From: Xestospongia bergquistia
Lineage: Eukaryota > Porifera > Demospongiae > Haplosclerida > Petrosiidae
Direction of reading: 5' to 3'
Assembly (NCBI GenBank): GCA_963965975.1
Contig: OZ014412.1
Span: 10,397,849 to 10,461,848 of the forward strand
DNA: 64,000 nt
The notes under the pieces were generated by a model that did no database searches, had not been told where the DNA came from, and saw only the letters and a list, made by a program, of their open reading frames with translations. The translations under genes and the position numbers were made by a program. Each line of letters starts with the position of its first letter. Position 1 is the first letter of the stretch. This document shows positions 47,981-63,601 of the stretch, one piece after another.

Positions 47981-50127
47981 ATGGCTGTTTCTCCCATCTA
48001 CGAGGGAGACACTATACTCCTTTCGTGGCCTGAAGCGAACGGATATGTCTTTTCATTGCCACCAAGGTAAGTCAGTAATATTGCTGTGTTTGTTATAGTC
48101 TATTGCAATAAGTTTTGTAGACTACTGGTTATCTAGCTTATATAAGTGCATCTGTGGATGAGGTTGGAAGTTTCGTAGTCTAAAAAATAAAACACAATGA
48201 TCATGTTATTAGTAAATTTTATTCTTTTGTCCATGCCTTTTGAGGAAAGTTTATTAAACGTGATCCTGAACTTACTGTATTAGATTTTATGACTTGGCAA
48301 AGCCTATGTTGTATTAGTAGTTATTATTATTTTATTTCTATAGCTCAACATTTAGCAAAGTAACAATATATCAGAGTGACCGACTTGTTTTCACCAATAT
48401 CCACTGTAAGTATATATTAATTGGTATTTTTTATTGTACTTTTTAAGGCAAGAGTGGCCCACAAATTATCCACAGAATATCCCACCCACTTTTTTGTGCA
48501 AACATGAACTAGAGAATGCAATTTTTATGCCATATTAACTGACTATTCATTTATAGTACTAGTTAGGACATCTGTGTAGTTAAGACTTCTTAATACAATG
48601 TACCTCATACAGCAGTGTTGTTATTATATAGCTGGCTTAGTAAACTTTGACCTTTGAATTAAAATGTGTTGAGTTTTGATATAAAAGCATTTCGTTTCCT
48701 TTTAGTTCTGTCATTTCAAGTTCTACCAGAATATGCCGATATTGAGTATGTTGTTTATTATTGTTATATAATTCTTGTACTTTGTTAACTAATTATAACT
48801 AAATAACAAATATTATTATTATATATTATCTTTTAGTCTCAAAAACATGTCACCACTCACTGTCACCAAAGTAAGATATAGTCTTATAATAATTATATAT
48901 ATATATATAATATTCATTATGTATTTATAAATATAAACAAACTCTAACATTGGTATGTATTAATTTAATTAGTAATTGTTATAAGTTTGACTTAATTGTT
49001 GGACATGTTTATTTTGTGCTTAAATAAATAAAGCAATGTGATTTGGTATATCACTGAATATATGACTTGGTTGACATTTTTAAGATTTAAGATAATATTT
49101 GAATTTTAATTAATGACATTTGTTATCAATTAAACTTAGGAGGAAGACAGACCATACATTCATCGTAAACTGGTTTATGGCCGAAAGATAAAGGTATGAA
49201 TGTTTTTGTTCTTAATTTTGATTTACACAAACATTCTCTGTCTGTTTTTCTCTCTGTCTCTGTCTGTCTATCTCTCTCTCTCTCTCTCTTTTCTCTCTCA
49301 CACACATACAGCTACTCCATGTAGCATCTAAGAAATATCTTTGTCTTCCTTCAGTATTGAGCAGTGGCACAGAGAGTAATCCTGTAAGACATATAAATAG
49401 TGTTGTACACAATATAATATTAAGAACAAATATCCAACATAATATGTCCCTATTAGGTGTCAGTGCTGATTGTTTTGTCTATATAATATATGTATATAAA
49501 CAAGACATACTACTTAGTTGTGTTGCTATTAGTTGTAATATTGATTATTATACTTACATAGTTATTACATACATACATATATATATGTGTGTTAAATTTC
49601 TTAATTTGTAGGCCACTCTTGAAGAAAAATTTAATAACTCCTGTTTATTTAGAATTTTGCCAGTTCGAAAGAATAGAGGAGACACTGTAAGTTAGTAAAG
49701 TTACTATTAATAAATTAGTATTCTTTCAGTTTTGTCTAAGTCTTAATAATGCAAGTTTCTATAATTGTATTTTTATGACTATTGTACTACATGACCTTTT
49801 TATTGACTGTTAGCTGATTATAATAATATTCATTGACCATCAGCTATTATTCATATTTAGGTTTGTTCTTGTGAGGGTATAATGCTGGAATCAGTAGAAC
49901 AAAAGGGTTATCATATATTATGTGTTCGTAATACATTAACTCAGAGGTATAATTATTTATATAGTGTTAATAGTGTCCATGTAGAGTTATGTTTGTATAG
50001 TTATGAGTTAAAAATGGCAGTTACTGAGTCTCGATTTATTGTTCACCTGCAAACTAGTAATGAAACTGCCAAAGTTCCCAAAACAATCAGGGTAAGTGGT
50101 TATAATATGATATTTTTATATAGCATA

Positions 50128-50167
<40 letters not shown>

Positions 50168-53100
50168 CTACCTACCTACCTCCTAGGGAGGAAGTGTGGT
50201 TAGGTTTCATAACACGGAATTAGGAGCTTTTCTTGCAGGAAGTGGTTCCACAGTGACTGATGTTTTATCTGGCATTATTGATCACACTTTTCCTATTAAA
50301 GGTAACAGAACTGTAAGAACCAAAACAAGTATATGTTTTTTGACTTAGAATATCCATTTATGTGTATTCTCTTATAATTAAATTTGCAATGCACACTAAA
50401 ACATAATTATGTGTAATATGTTTATAAATTTAATATTGTAATATTATGCATTTAATATTGTTATACATTTAATGTTGTAATATTATACTGACCAAGCATT
50501 TAGACATAATCAAATTATGATTTCACATTACTATATCTAAAGATACCTAAAACTATGATATATAATAATCATCTTATTGGCTTGTATATTATCTCCTTGA
50601 CCCTAAAATTACTACTTATAAATATATGTGTATACATTATTTGATCCATACATTTATTAGTTAGGATAAATTTTATAGTATCAGATAAAGCTAAGTCTAC
50701 TGGGACATTCCTGTAACTACAATGTGTAAACTTTATTGAATTTGGTCACATTTTGCTACATCTTGGTTTCCTTGAGATAATAGATAATAATAGTACTGAT
50801 AACAAAAAGATTGTTAATTAAGTTATTTTTAAACCAATTGCTCAGTCAGTTATCTAATACTTTAATAAATACATTAATAATAATAGTTGATTGTACTTAG
50901 ATCTTGTTATGTTCAATTGAACTAAAACATGCTTTACATAAGGTTTTATATTTGTTTAGTGGGAGCTAGAAAGAAACATGGTCTACATGATATTCAACGA
51001 CCTCCACCTGTTTCTGGAGATAGTTGGTGGCAATTGGAAAAGACTACTAGTTCATATGATGGTAAGCAGGTTATCTGTATATGAGTGAATCCTTGTTAGT
51101 TAATAGGTATAAATGCATGTATTTATGTCTTAATTAGCTACTGTATTTTCTCAAGTAGATGCCACCCTCAAATAGTAGCCTTCCCTTTCTCTGTATGGCA
51201 TCATGATAAAATGTGTGGTTACTTATATGCCTAGCAAATAGCTAATTGAGAGGGTGTGGCTATCAGTTACACTAGCTATATTTATTGTACTGATAGTTGT
51301 TTTAATATAGTAGTTTAATAACTAAATGACTAAATATTAATCATTGCATAATTTATAAAAATAGTAATGTCTTGTGTTTTATAGGTAGTCCATTTTGTTT
51401 TGAGGAAACATGTCATATTAAACATATTCCTACACACAAGTATTTGGCAGTTGTTCAATTTGAAGAGAAAATGCAAGATGAGGCACTAGATGTTAATGTA
51501 AGAGTTGTTGTTAGTTGTTATAAGTGATCATATAAGCCTATATGAATATGTTTCTGAAAATATTAAATGGTATTTCATATTAAATAACTCAAAACTACTA
51601 GGAGTATTGATAAACAAGTTATGTGGTGGTTCACTTCTGTCTGTGTTTTACAGTACATACCAAATGCAACTTAGTTGAACTTAGTGTCACATGCATCTCA
51701 CATGTCTCGAGTATATTAGTTAGTAGACATGTATTTTTGGCTCTGTCCTTGTATGCGATCGATATCGATGTACTTTCATGTGTGAGCAGTAAAAGTCAGA
51801 GCAACATGTTTTCTCTATGCAGGAAAAACTTCCAATATGGTAGTATCTATGTGATTTTACTATCATGTGAACATTGTGTGTGAAACATGAGCCCTTCTAT
51901 TGAAGTACACCATGCCCCAATGTAAGCAGAACTATTTATGTGCAGTAACAATTTCAAGTTTCATATACTGTTAGTCTAGACTATTTTAAACAAAATCTAA
52001 CATTGCTACTTGTGAGTATTAAGTTATGACCTCACATGTTCTTCAAGTTAAGTTGTGAGTGACTCACAAAGTTCAATTTAAGTTGTAACTGGCGTGTACT
52101 GCAGTACTTTGTAAATTTAAGGTATGTCATTAACATGACATGGGTGTTCCTTGTAACATACAAAAACTACTTTCATAGTTTGTTGTAGTTGTGTACCAAT
52201 TTCTGCTTACTTCTCTTGTTGCAGTTTATAAGATGTTTACTATAGAAAAAGTACAAACTCAAATACACAAATATTTAAACGCAACGATACAAACCATTAC
52301 TTTTTAGTCTGAGATAAACTATGTCCAATTTCAGTTTGACCCCTGACTTGGTGTTATATTTCTGGCTAGGAATAAGCTAGAGAGAAATGATTTGTATCAT
52401 TCAAAACATTTGGAGCTCTGTTTAAAATGCATAAAACAAGACTGATAATAGCTGTTCCCAAAGTAGTACTTGAAATTCCACAAAGTCACCATCAACTTTA
52501 AAGTGGTCATGCAGCGTATATAACATTGAGTAGTTAACAATCAAACTCAACTTGAACAGTGTATCTGGTTTGAAGATAGCTTTTTATAATACATGTACAT
52601 GTACAAGGCTATAGTTACAACATAGCCTACTTCCCTCCACGATTATAGAGAGCCTGGAGAGAAAGGTAGAAATGTTATTATAAATATGGAGAGAAAGGTA
52701 GACATGTTATTATAAATAATTCTATGTACATTAGTTACATTGTGTTGTGTCGTATTGTTACATTGTATCATTACTATAGCTTACATTAGCTGATATGGGC
52801 GATCCCGGTCTTGACTATAACTTTGTAATAATGTCAGAGAAAGGAGTAAGTATGTATCACACAATGTCCTTTATTTATCAGTTTATAATATAGACTAATA
52901 AAGATGAAGTGATGTCAGGAAACAGTATTAAACTCATACATGTTATATCTAAGGAACATAACATTTACAAGTACTTGACGTTGGATGGTAAGCATCCTTA
53001 ATACTTTTAATATACTCATAATTCTTAATACCAGTACATGTATAATGTATGGCTGTTATGATATGTTACAATTTTTATGATTATATATGAGTTATATTCA

Positions 53101-56100
53101 ATGACCATAATTTTATATATTGTCTAAATTTCATAGTATTTCTTATTACTATATAATAACATTGAACAACTATTGAATGAGATAACTTTTCTCTTATGTA
53201 GGTAAATCTTTCACATGGAATACAGAGTCTGCTAAGAAGAAAAAGATTGGTAGCAAGTGGTATGATGTAAGCACTTTTAAAGTACACTTATTAATACTGA
53301 GCTGGTCACATGTATCTCTTTATTCATTAACTCTACTATTAGTCATGTGTACTGAATTTAGTGATTTAGTGACTGTCATTATAACTTCATCATGTATAAT
53401 AATATTGTGTCTACTTATACAGTCAGATGTTGTGACTTTATATGGGATGTACTTTTAATACTTTGGTACAAGTTAGTGACTTTTGTAGTTAGGTGGTATG
53501 GTACTTTATTGGTAAACATGTTGTTGGTGGTGTGATTCACACGTGTGTGGAACATTGAGGGTGTGGCTCACACGTGGAAGAATGTTATAGGCTGTCATAT
53601 CTGAGGTTTGTGCCATGACTAAAACAAGTATCTAAGGTTGTGATCCACTTGCCTTCTTTGATCTTATGAAGGACGACGTCGTTGTTTTTGAGAGCCTCAA
53701 TGACCATCACTTTTACTCTGTTTTTTGTTGGTGAAAACTGATCTATGTCCATTTATTTGGCAGTTCAGTAGTTGTCCTTATTATAGGCCACATGCTGTAC
53801 AACTGATGAGGTATATTACATTGGTGGAGGTGCAAATGGCATAGCTTTTCATTTTGTAGGTGATACCTGTGTTATGGCTAGTGAATGTGTCTGTTGTTAT
53901 GATAATAGCACAGGTTCTACATATGTTCCGTTGGCATTGTTGGTTTCCTGGTGGTAGCTTAGGGGGGTGTTGATTTCTGCAAGGATGTTCCTTAGGTTTG
54001 TTGGTCTTCTGTATGCAATGATGTGAGGGGAAGGGATGGTTGTTTTCATATGATCAGAGGATGCTTGTATAAGATGGAGAGCTCAATATATATCTTTCAG
54101 TTTTGGAAGATTGGGATGATAAGTAAATGACTAGAGGTGTGCAATCTGTTGTTTCTTTATTCTCGATTTTTAGGCAATCATCTCCAGTCATTATTGAGGT
54201 ACTGTTGATTTTTTATTGTACTTCGCGTTCTTTGTAGCCTCTCCTGAGTAGATGATGTATAAACTTATCTGTCCTTTGTAAGTTTCTTCTTTTGAGCAGA
54301 TTCTTTGGAGACGTGTTGCTAGACCAAAAGGGATGGTTAGTTTGCAATGAGTGAGGTGGCAGCTGATTTGGTGTAAGTATTGGTGGTTGTCAGTTGGTTT
54401 GACATGGAGGTCTGTGTGGATTGTATTGTTTTCCAGGTGTATTTTGATATCTAGGAAAGTGGCTTCAGAATAAAACCAGTCCCCAGTTATTTTGATGGTA
54501 GGATGGAATTTGTTGATATCTTCTATAAAGTGTTGTAAATTTTCTTAACCTGGTGTCCAGATAATGAATATATCATTGATATACTCCACCAGATCCATGC
54601 TTTGTGTTTTAGGAAGATCTAAATATTCCATGAAAATGTTGGCATAGGATGGGGCCATTTTAGTTTCCATAACTGTTCCTTGAATCTGGAGGAAGTGTTT
54701 TTATTAAAAAGAATGCATTTTTCGTGAAGATGAGTTTAATGAGTGTTAAGATGTCTTTAGTAGGAGGAGGGGGGGGGGGGGGGGGGAATAGATGTTGTCA
54801 TTTACTTAAGGCCATTTCACAGGGTTTCAATCTTTCTGTGTGAGCCATTGGATGACACTATAGGTTGTCCTGGATTACCTGGTGTGTGGAGTTAGGTAGT
54901 AGGTTGAAATGTGGTGGTCCAAATGTTTTGTATATAGAAAGGAAGTCTTTGGTGTATCTGTCAATGGAACCTTTTTGAGCATTTCCCTCATGACTTGGCT
55001 GAATTGGATCATTATATAGTTTTTGGTAGAAGCTGGTGTCACTGTATTGCCTGTTGGCTTTAGTAATATAATCTTGATGACTACAGCTGATCCTTTGTCT
55101 CCTCTTTTTATAATGATGTCATCTCGGTTGTGGAGGTCATTTAGTGTTGTTCTCTCTTGTGGGGATAGGTTTGATCTTCTGGATTTCTTTATTTGTAGCA
55201 ATACTTGCTCTTTTACTTTTTTCGGAAGGCAGTGTTGTATGTTTCTAAGGCTGTATCTCTGCCTTTCATGTAGCTACTGGGTGGTCTTGTTGTTCCTCTT
55301 CAGTAGGTGGGAAATATTCATTTTTGAGCCACACCCATTTTAATCTAATTATAATGGTAACTATTAAAAATTATAAATATTGCCAAATTATTGTATAATT
55401 ATGAGTAATAGAAACTTAAGATATTTTGTAATTATTTACCATACCCTTATACCTAGTGGGATAGGGTTTGTGAGTAAAGCTATATTCTATATAAGGTACT
55501 ATTTTTTAATGATGTCTTTTTATAGCTAATTCTCACTGAAGACAATGATATGAACTTGTTTTGTATCAATGAAGTAAGTATATTTATATAATTTGTTTCA
55601 TTTCTTTTTATTTACTGTTAATTATAAATAACAAATCAATTGAATAATAATATACATGTACATGTACATAAATGACATGTATATATTCTTATTATTAGGT
55701 TAAAGCTACTCTTGTTCATGATATTTATTATTTGGAAGGTGTTAAAGATGTATTCATTCACTATTTACAGAAGGTCAGTTAATAACTATTAAGATATAAT
55801 AATTAACATTATATTTTAATGTTGCAGTCAAAACAGCCTTTTGTTGAAGAATTTGACCAAAACGTAAGTATAAATTACTATAATATGATAGCTTCAGTTC
55901 AATTGACAAGTTAAGATATAATTTTTGCTATTCTATTCCTCATTGTTCTGCTATTATAGTAGATATTTTGTTATTGACTGAGACAGCATACATTATAAAT
56001 ATTGGTGTAAAATTAACCCTTTAGTATTCTTAAGAAAAATAATTGTATTTTGTTTTGTCCTATCTATTATTTTGCTACCTACATTCATAACCATAGACAA

Positions 56101-56901
56101 TGGCAATTATATTTTTAACCCCTTTGTGAATTTGATCATCTTACACACATGTACATATAGTTCACCATGACATGGCTTTCTTACATGTACTCATATAGTA
56201 ATGGTTATCTATGTATGTTTGTAGTTAATTATTAAATAATTTTATTATTATTATATTTAATTTATAGATTGGTGATCCTGGGAGTCAGGTTGAATTATTA
56301 GATGTTCTGGATTGTCTATTGATTTGGATGAAAGAAGGGTCTCCTCATAGTCAAAAGGCTCGTAACAAAATGTTACGAAATAGTCATGTAAGTTGATATC
56401 TACTTAATAATTGTAATTATAAATAACTTTTATAGAATGCACCAAATTTAAATTCATTTCAACATATGCCTACTTACATATATATTTTGCATACTTGCAG
56501 TTGTTTTTAGAATACTTTTGAAGGAATTTTGATACTCTAATGTTAAATTATAATTTTAATACTTATTTGTATACCCTATACATGTACTTATGTACAATAT
56601 GTACTCAAGATGTATATTGATTTTATCTGACTTTAGGTTGTTGATCTATTGGTGGCATGTCTAACTGTCGATGACCAGTAAGTTACTCCGTATTTATAAT
56701 TTGAAACAAGACTATAAAATTGTCCTAGCATTTTGAAGTTATTGTATTATCAATTGAAGTAAATATTCTCTTACAGGAAAATGAATATTAATGTATCTGA
56801 AGTGTTGGAAGCATTTGCTAAAGTGCCAAGTTCTCGATGTCACATGTACTTAGCTCAGGCTAATTTCTTACACATTTTCTTTACTAAGGTACAACAAAAT
56901 A

Positions 56902-56961
<60 letters not shown>

Positions 56962-58159
56962 CATACATACATACATATGTATCTATGTATGTATGTATGT
57001 ATGTATATATGTATGTGTGTGTGTGTATGTATGTATACTGGTTTATATTCTTATACATAGCTTGGTACTGGTATTAGAGTTGAAGAGGTACTTAGTACAT
57101 TAGTTAAAGATGAAATGTAAGTATTAATATACACAATGTACTACTGTGTTTTTGAGTAAGGATGTTGCTGCTCTAATATAGAGCTGGGAATTAGAAGTCA
57201 GCATCTTTGCTTGCAGTTTTTGTAATGTTTAAAAGTTTTTTTACTTCAAAACAATCATTAAACACACCTTTTATAAATTTATTAATTGACTGTCTGGAGC
57301 AAGCACCAAATGCTAGAGAGTTCAGTTTATATTTACAGGCAATATTTTTAAACTCAAAGCACAATAGTTTATACCAGGCTACTTTTGAGCTATGTTTTCC
57401 TCTGACAAATATGTTTTTTAGCATGTGTATAGCTATTGCTAAACTATTTTCTTGAGTTTTAAGGCTTTAACACAGAAAGTTCATAGGACTAGGTTCTGTA
57501 CTTATGAGAACTTTAGTCTATTCTCAGTCTCCCTTAATTTGAGTCTGGTTTTATTAAAGTTATAGCTTACAAAGTTTATTCAGAGCAGTCATTTATTTTA
57601 AGTCTGCGTTTAATGAAAGAAATATCATGTATATGCTTACAATACTACAATACTACAATACAACAATACAACAATGCTGTTACTGAATATGTTATTCTTC
57701 ACAGTGCTATTGCTGAGTTGGTAGTAGCCAAAATACAAAAAATGATGGACATTATTCGAAAACAGTTGGTGAGCCCTATCATCAGATGATATACATTGTA
57801 ATATCACTGTATTACCAATAAGATATCTGTAAATGTTTATTAAGTATGCCTTTTATCATTATTAATATGTTATACCAATATACTAGCAACTAAACATTAT
57901 TGAATTACCTTACCATTTGTGACTGGATTAGAGAAAACAACTCTTTTCTTATAAAAGAATTTGAAACAATACATAACTTATTACAATATGGCCATCTTTA
58001 ACTAGAAGTCTGGTAGGAAGAGTAATGAGAGTCCTCTCTGCATACCATCTTTTATTGACATCTGTTCAAGACAGGCACATAGTAACTGTTCATAGAGTAA
58101 TAAAGTTTGTTCAAAAGACAAGTTCCATTTTTTTGTTTCATGCTTATATAAATATATTA

Positions 58160-58206
<47 letters not shown>

Positions 58207-61200
58207 TATATACTATTGTATATATATATATATATATATATCACATATTGTAAATATTATTATATAGGATGCTGATACACTCAATTTATTAAGTGCTCTT
58301 TGTTTTACTGGTGGTCATCCTATCAGAAGTTTACAAGGTATCATTAAAGTCTAATATATTGCTATAGGACTTATGAACATTGTCATGTTATATCAATGTT
58401 TAAATAATTTAGTTATACATGTATTATTTCTTATTAGAAATGCCATGTGTTAATATATACACATAATACATGTATTTAAACTGTTATTATTATTGATGTC
58501 TTACAGCATCTATTTGTGACAAAATTATCAAGTCAGATCCAGTAAGAAATTATAATATTACTAACATTTCCATTAAACAATTACACATCTATACAACTTT
58601 ATCTTAATATAGGGTAGTTTTATCTTAAGGTTTGTTTACTTAGTTTAATTTGATGATTAGAAGTAATTATAAATCAGATTTTTTAAATTTTTTACAGGAC
58701 TTATTTTTTCGTACTCAATTAAAAGATAATGATGTAGTTTATTATTACAATATTACATCAGGAGAACAACCCCTCAGTGCTATGTGCTCTATTGTAAGTA
58801 TGACATCATATTTAAATAAAATATGTATTGTACCAGTGTTGTTATAATTCTTTTAATTTTTGTTAATAATTTGAAGTTAACTTTTAGAAACAAGCTTAGT
58901 CTGTTGGCTTGTTTCTTAAGCTATTTCAGTTTAACAATCCTAGTACATTTACAGTGAATGTAAACAACACCTTATTGTTAATAATGTTGTATACTTTCTT
59001 TCTTTCTTTTTAAATTGTATTAATTCAACTTTTATTTATTATATTTATCAGATTATAGGTTTTAGAAATACATGTACAATTGTACATGTATGTTGTTAAC
59101 TATACATGTATGTTGGTAACTATACACATATGTTGGTAACTATGCACGCATGTTGGTAACTATACATGTACGTTGGTAACTATGCATGTATGTTGGTAAC
59201 TACACATGTATATTGGTTGGTAACTATGCATGTACATTGGTAACTATGCATGTATGTTGTTAACTATACATGTACATTTTTCTCTGTAGGACAAAGCTGA
59301 CAATAAAGATTTCAAATTTTTTGTTGCTCAATTAAAACTTTTTAGTCAAGTTTGTAAGGCAAGTTATATAGTCAAGAAGAACAGGTTTATTATACCAACA
59401 ATTACAGGGTGTAAATAAGAACTCGATACAGGAAGTGGCACAGTGGATTCTTTTTAAAGAAGCTCTGGCAGTTTTTAACAATGATAGTCTTCATCCATTG
59501 GTAAAATCAGCCTATTTGGATTTTGTTATATCAGTATATATGGATGCCAGTTTTAATGACAGTGGAATTGATATTGATAACTTGTGGCAATGTTTTGTAA
59601 GTGGTAATTGATTTCTTTTCATTGATACTGGGATTTTCACATGTAAAAGGATGTATAGTTTACTATTTTAAGCAAAAAAGAAGCTAATACATAGTTGCTA
59701 GTCAATCATCATAAGTGATTTGGTATATTTACATGTAGCAATGACTTTATTGTGTCTTCTGTAATTTTTGCTTTCAGTTCAATATTGTGTAGCAACTAGC
59801 AAATAAAGTCTATTCACAATTGCTTTGATCTTGTAATCACTTTAATGGCTCTGTCATATTTTAATGCACAAATTTATATGTGTCTTTATAACATTACTTT
59901 ATTTATAAGTAATTCTACTAATTTTGGAAATGTCAAATACATTCATTGCAGACTTACACTACATTAACAGTAAGTACTATTGGTACTTTAGAAAAGTTGA
60001 AGTTATTGTAGAAAAAGAAAGACTAAAGTTAACACATGAAAAGACTTTAGTATGTAAATATTACTTTTATTCTCTAAACTGGTATATTATACTTAATTGT
60101 GTATTTCTACTATGTTGTAATAATGATAATGTATCATACCACACAATTAGCTATGGGAGAAGTTATCTCCTAATCCATTAGCAGCTGCTAATGTGACAAA
60201 GAACTTAGTAACTGATCTCAAATATAGTGCAGATATTGCTACATTTATGGAAATTATTGAAAATTACATTAGCAAAAATCAAGTAAGGAGACCCTCTAAT
60301 ATCTAATTCCTTATTAGTAATTGATATTATGTACTTGTAGGTATTATATGCTACTGGACATTTTACTGGTTATAATGAGCTTCTCAATCAAATGTTAGCT
60401 GCTCTAGAACCTATGGTAGAATATGGCTATTGTTGGAATGTAGATGAAGAGTCAAAATTTGATCTAGAGCATCTCATTTCAATATTAGATGGAAAAAGTG
60501 ATAAATGTTCTGAAGGTAAGTGACAGTAAGTATACAGTAAACATGCTGCCACAGTTATTATAAAAATTCACAGTAGGTATACAGTAAACATGCTGCCACA
60601 GTTATTATAAAAATTCACCAAGTTTGGTTTTCACAAAATAGGAAAATTAAAGAGGTCATTTACGCAGAATATCTTCTCATTTGTAAATACTTTGACAAAT
60701 TAAGAACATTACCATATGATGTACTAGTGATTGTAAAGTGTCCTTAAGGACTTAGAAAAGGATTTGTTGTCGGCTCTAAGCAAGTCATATGGAAGAGAGG
60801 GCAAGGTGTCTCTCTTACCTGACTCCTCGATTCTTCTGTTGTTCTAAGATTTACTACACATCCAATAAGAATACTTTATATTTTTATTATATTCAGGCAA
60901 ATAAATAAATCACTCCCCCCACATATATACAAAAAAGTAATTTATTTTTGTAATAAGAGGTGTGAAATTTTAAGGAATTATGGTATTGTTCAGATCCTTA
61001 CTGATCAAGTTGTGTATGTTAAGGAATATAGAACAATTGCTCAACTATTTCCACGTGTCATGAAGAGTTTCTGTTGAAGAACACTTTCTTATATCAATTT
61101 ATGCAAGGTGTTCTTAACTCTCATTCTCTAAACTTTACTATGGATTAGTATGAAATATTATTAACTATTAAAATCAGAACACTTCTCTAGTTCAGCCCTC

Positions 61201-63564
61201 ATCATTACATTTGTTATTTATTAAGGATGCACACTACACTATGATTATATTAGGACCAGAGTACCTGCTATAGAATGTATTTAGAACATGTTATTGTCTA
61301 TTTATCTAATGACAAACATGTTTAAATGGAGAGCCTTTTTACTATTGTTTTTACTATTATTTTATTTTATGTAGACACAGAATTTGATGATAGTGATCGT
61401 TATAAAATTAATCCACATAACAGAAAAATTTTTCAAGTTAAAATAAGGTTTAATTTCACATAAAGTGTTTTAGCAATAAATCATATATTTTTTAAAACTT
61501 GTAGGGCGGTGAGAATACTCCATGTCTTCTTTAAACAATTATGCTACTTGGCATTGGCAGTAAGTTATTAATATTAATCCTTGCCACCTATTGTGTGGGC
61601 AAGGGTTACAACACTTAGTGTATGTGTGATGTTAACAAGGTACTTCAACTTACTGCATATATATCACAAAACTGCTTAACCTGTAGTATTCTACATTTGA
61701 TCATAAACTGTTCTTTTTATTTTTTATTTTTTAAAGTATATCAGTAACCAAGAAAGCCTCTTAAAAAGGCAGAATATTGACCTGACCATTACAGTAAGGT
61801 TGTGTAGTGTAGTAAACAGAATAGCAGAAGTTTTGATGGTCATGACTTTTTTCTTGTCACTATTCCTGGTGGTACATTAGCTGTTCCTAGAAGAGCATTT
61901 TTATGTTAGCTTTATTGTTACTATAAGTAAATCTTTAGATAAAGAAGAATAGCTTGTGGAAGACCAAATAAAAAGTATTATATTTGCCATTATATTGTCC
62001 TCCTTTATGGCAATAGGTTGGTGTGAGATATGATCTTAGCTGCTAATAGTTTTGTATTCTTTGTTGTGAACTTTTTATGCTATAATGAATTATTGTTGTG
62101 GGTTAATAAAATGTTAGTCAAAGTAAATTATTAACATTGTATTTTTACATAGAAATTTCTCTATGATTTAAAACGTCGACATCAGAACATTGTATTAAGT
62201 AGTGAAGAAGCTTTGACATCTCCCAAAGAACTTCTTGAACATAACATTCAAGCCAAGCTAGATCGCCAGACTTTGTTGTAAGTACACATCTACTGTACTT
62301 ACAAGTTATATCATTTCTGTAGTTCTACGTTGTTTCTGACTTCAGCACATAATACTCTTTTGGGTCATTTCACTGTGGATCGTTACAGCTGCTTTGATGT
62401 GAGAAAAGATGAAGGAAAAAGACTTGTTGAAGTGTTACAAGATTTAATGAAATATGAAGATGATGAACTTAGAGTCTGTAGTGCTAAATTATTGTTTGAT
62501 GTTTACAAGGTATCTGCAATATTTGTATAGAATTTGTATCAGGTACTGGGAATGTGACCACTTCATTTATATGCATAAAAAATACTAGGTTTTGTTTCTG
62601 TACAAGAGAATATAACTATTAGCTTTAAATATAGGAAAACAATAATGCAGCTGTTGATTTTGAATACTAGTTTTGAATTGGCATTAAACTCTGAACTTGA
62701 TTATTCTAATACACATAAGACACAATTACATACTATTATTTTTTTAATTTTATATTAATATATATATATATATAGAAAGAACATATAGTGTTTGAAAAAG
62801 CTCGAGCATCTTACATTGTATTTGGTGATCGTGATATCTATGATGACATGTTGCGTATTGGTTCATTTATTGATAAGGACACTGACCTACGTAGTCTAAT
62901 ACAAGGAACTGCTAATGAAGGTAATATAATTAATAATAAGTACTTCATAAAATGACCTTAAGATTTATAAAGCATTTTCAATTTCAATATATTAATATTG
63001 TCATCTTTATTGAAGTGAAAATGATGTGTGACTTAATTTAGTGAAACTACAAAATTTGAAGGAACAGTTGCATATATGCATTTGCTATGAGACCAGGATG
63101 TTTACCAAATTTAGTATCCCAGTACTTCAATGATAGACCTTCTTGGATACTGAGTTTGCTATACATTATGTACAAAAAGGGCTTTGTAGCAATAGTGTAT
63201 GCTCAACCATTTGTTTTTAAGTTTTTTTAGCACAGCATGTGTGTTTTTCCCAAATTAGGCCACATATATACAATGGGAAATATTGGTGAGGGCCTTAATA
63301 TGATATTTGATGATCAAATATTTGAAAAATTTATGCTGCCATGCCTAAACTTTACTCCTTTTTTGATATTTCCAACTCACAAAATTGTAATTTTAGAATC
63401 AATTTTTCGAACTTCTGCTTCCCAATAATTTACTGCTTTTTATATATAGTATTCACTTTGTTACTTTTCATTATACATAAAATATTTGTTATTATAATTA
63501 TGCAATAAAAGTTTTAACTTGTATTTTATTACTGTTACTTATATTTTACACGTACAATAACTTA

Positions 63565-63601
<37 letters not shown>

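Noticed and set aside
54875-55343. Overlapping frames on both strands in a receptor intron, possibly a nested gene
   Set aside because: The minus frame matches a Penelope-like RT start and is broken further on; the plus frame is its shadow.
56781-57077. Open frames on both strands with long Ile-Tyr or Thr-Tyr runs
   Set aside because: Only the first part (56777-56888) is a receptor exon. The rest translates an AT/ATAC microsatellite.
59079-59276. Regular 20-bp repeats that could be read as an array of binding sites
   Set aside because: Pure head-to-tail minisatellite within an intron, with drifted units; no spacers or partner genes.
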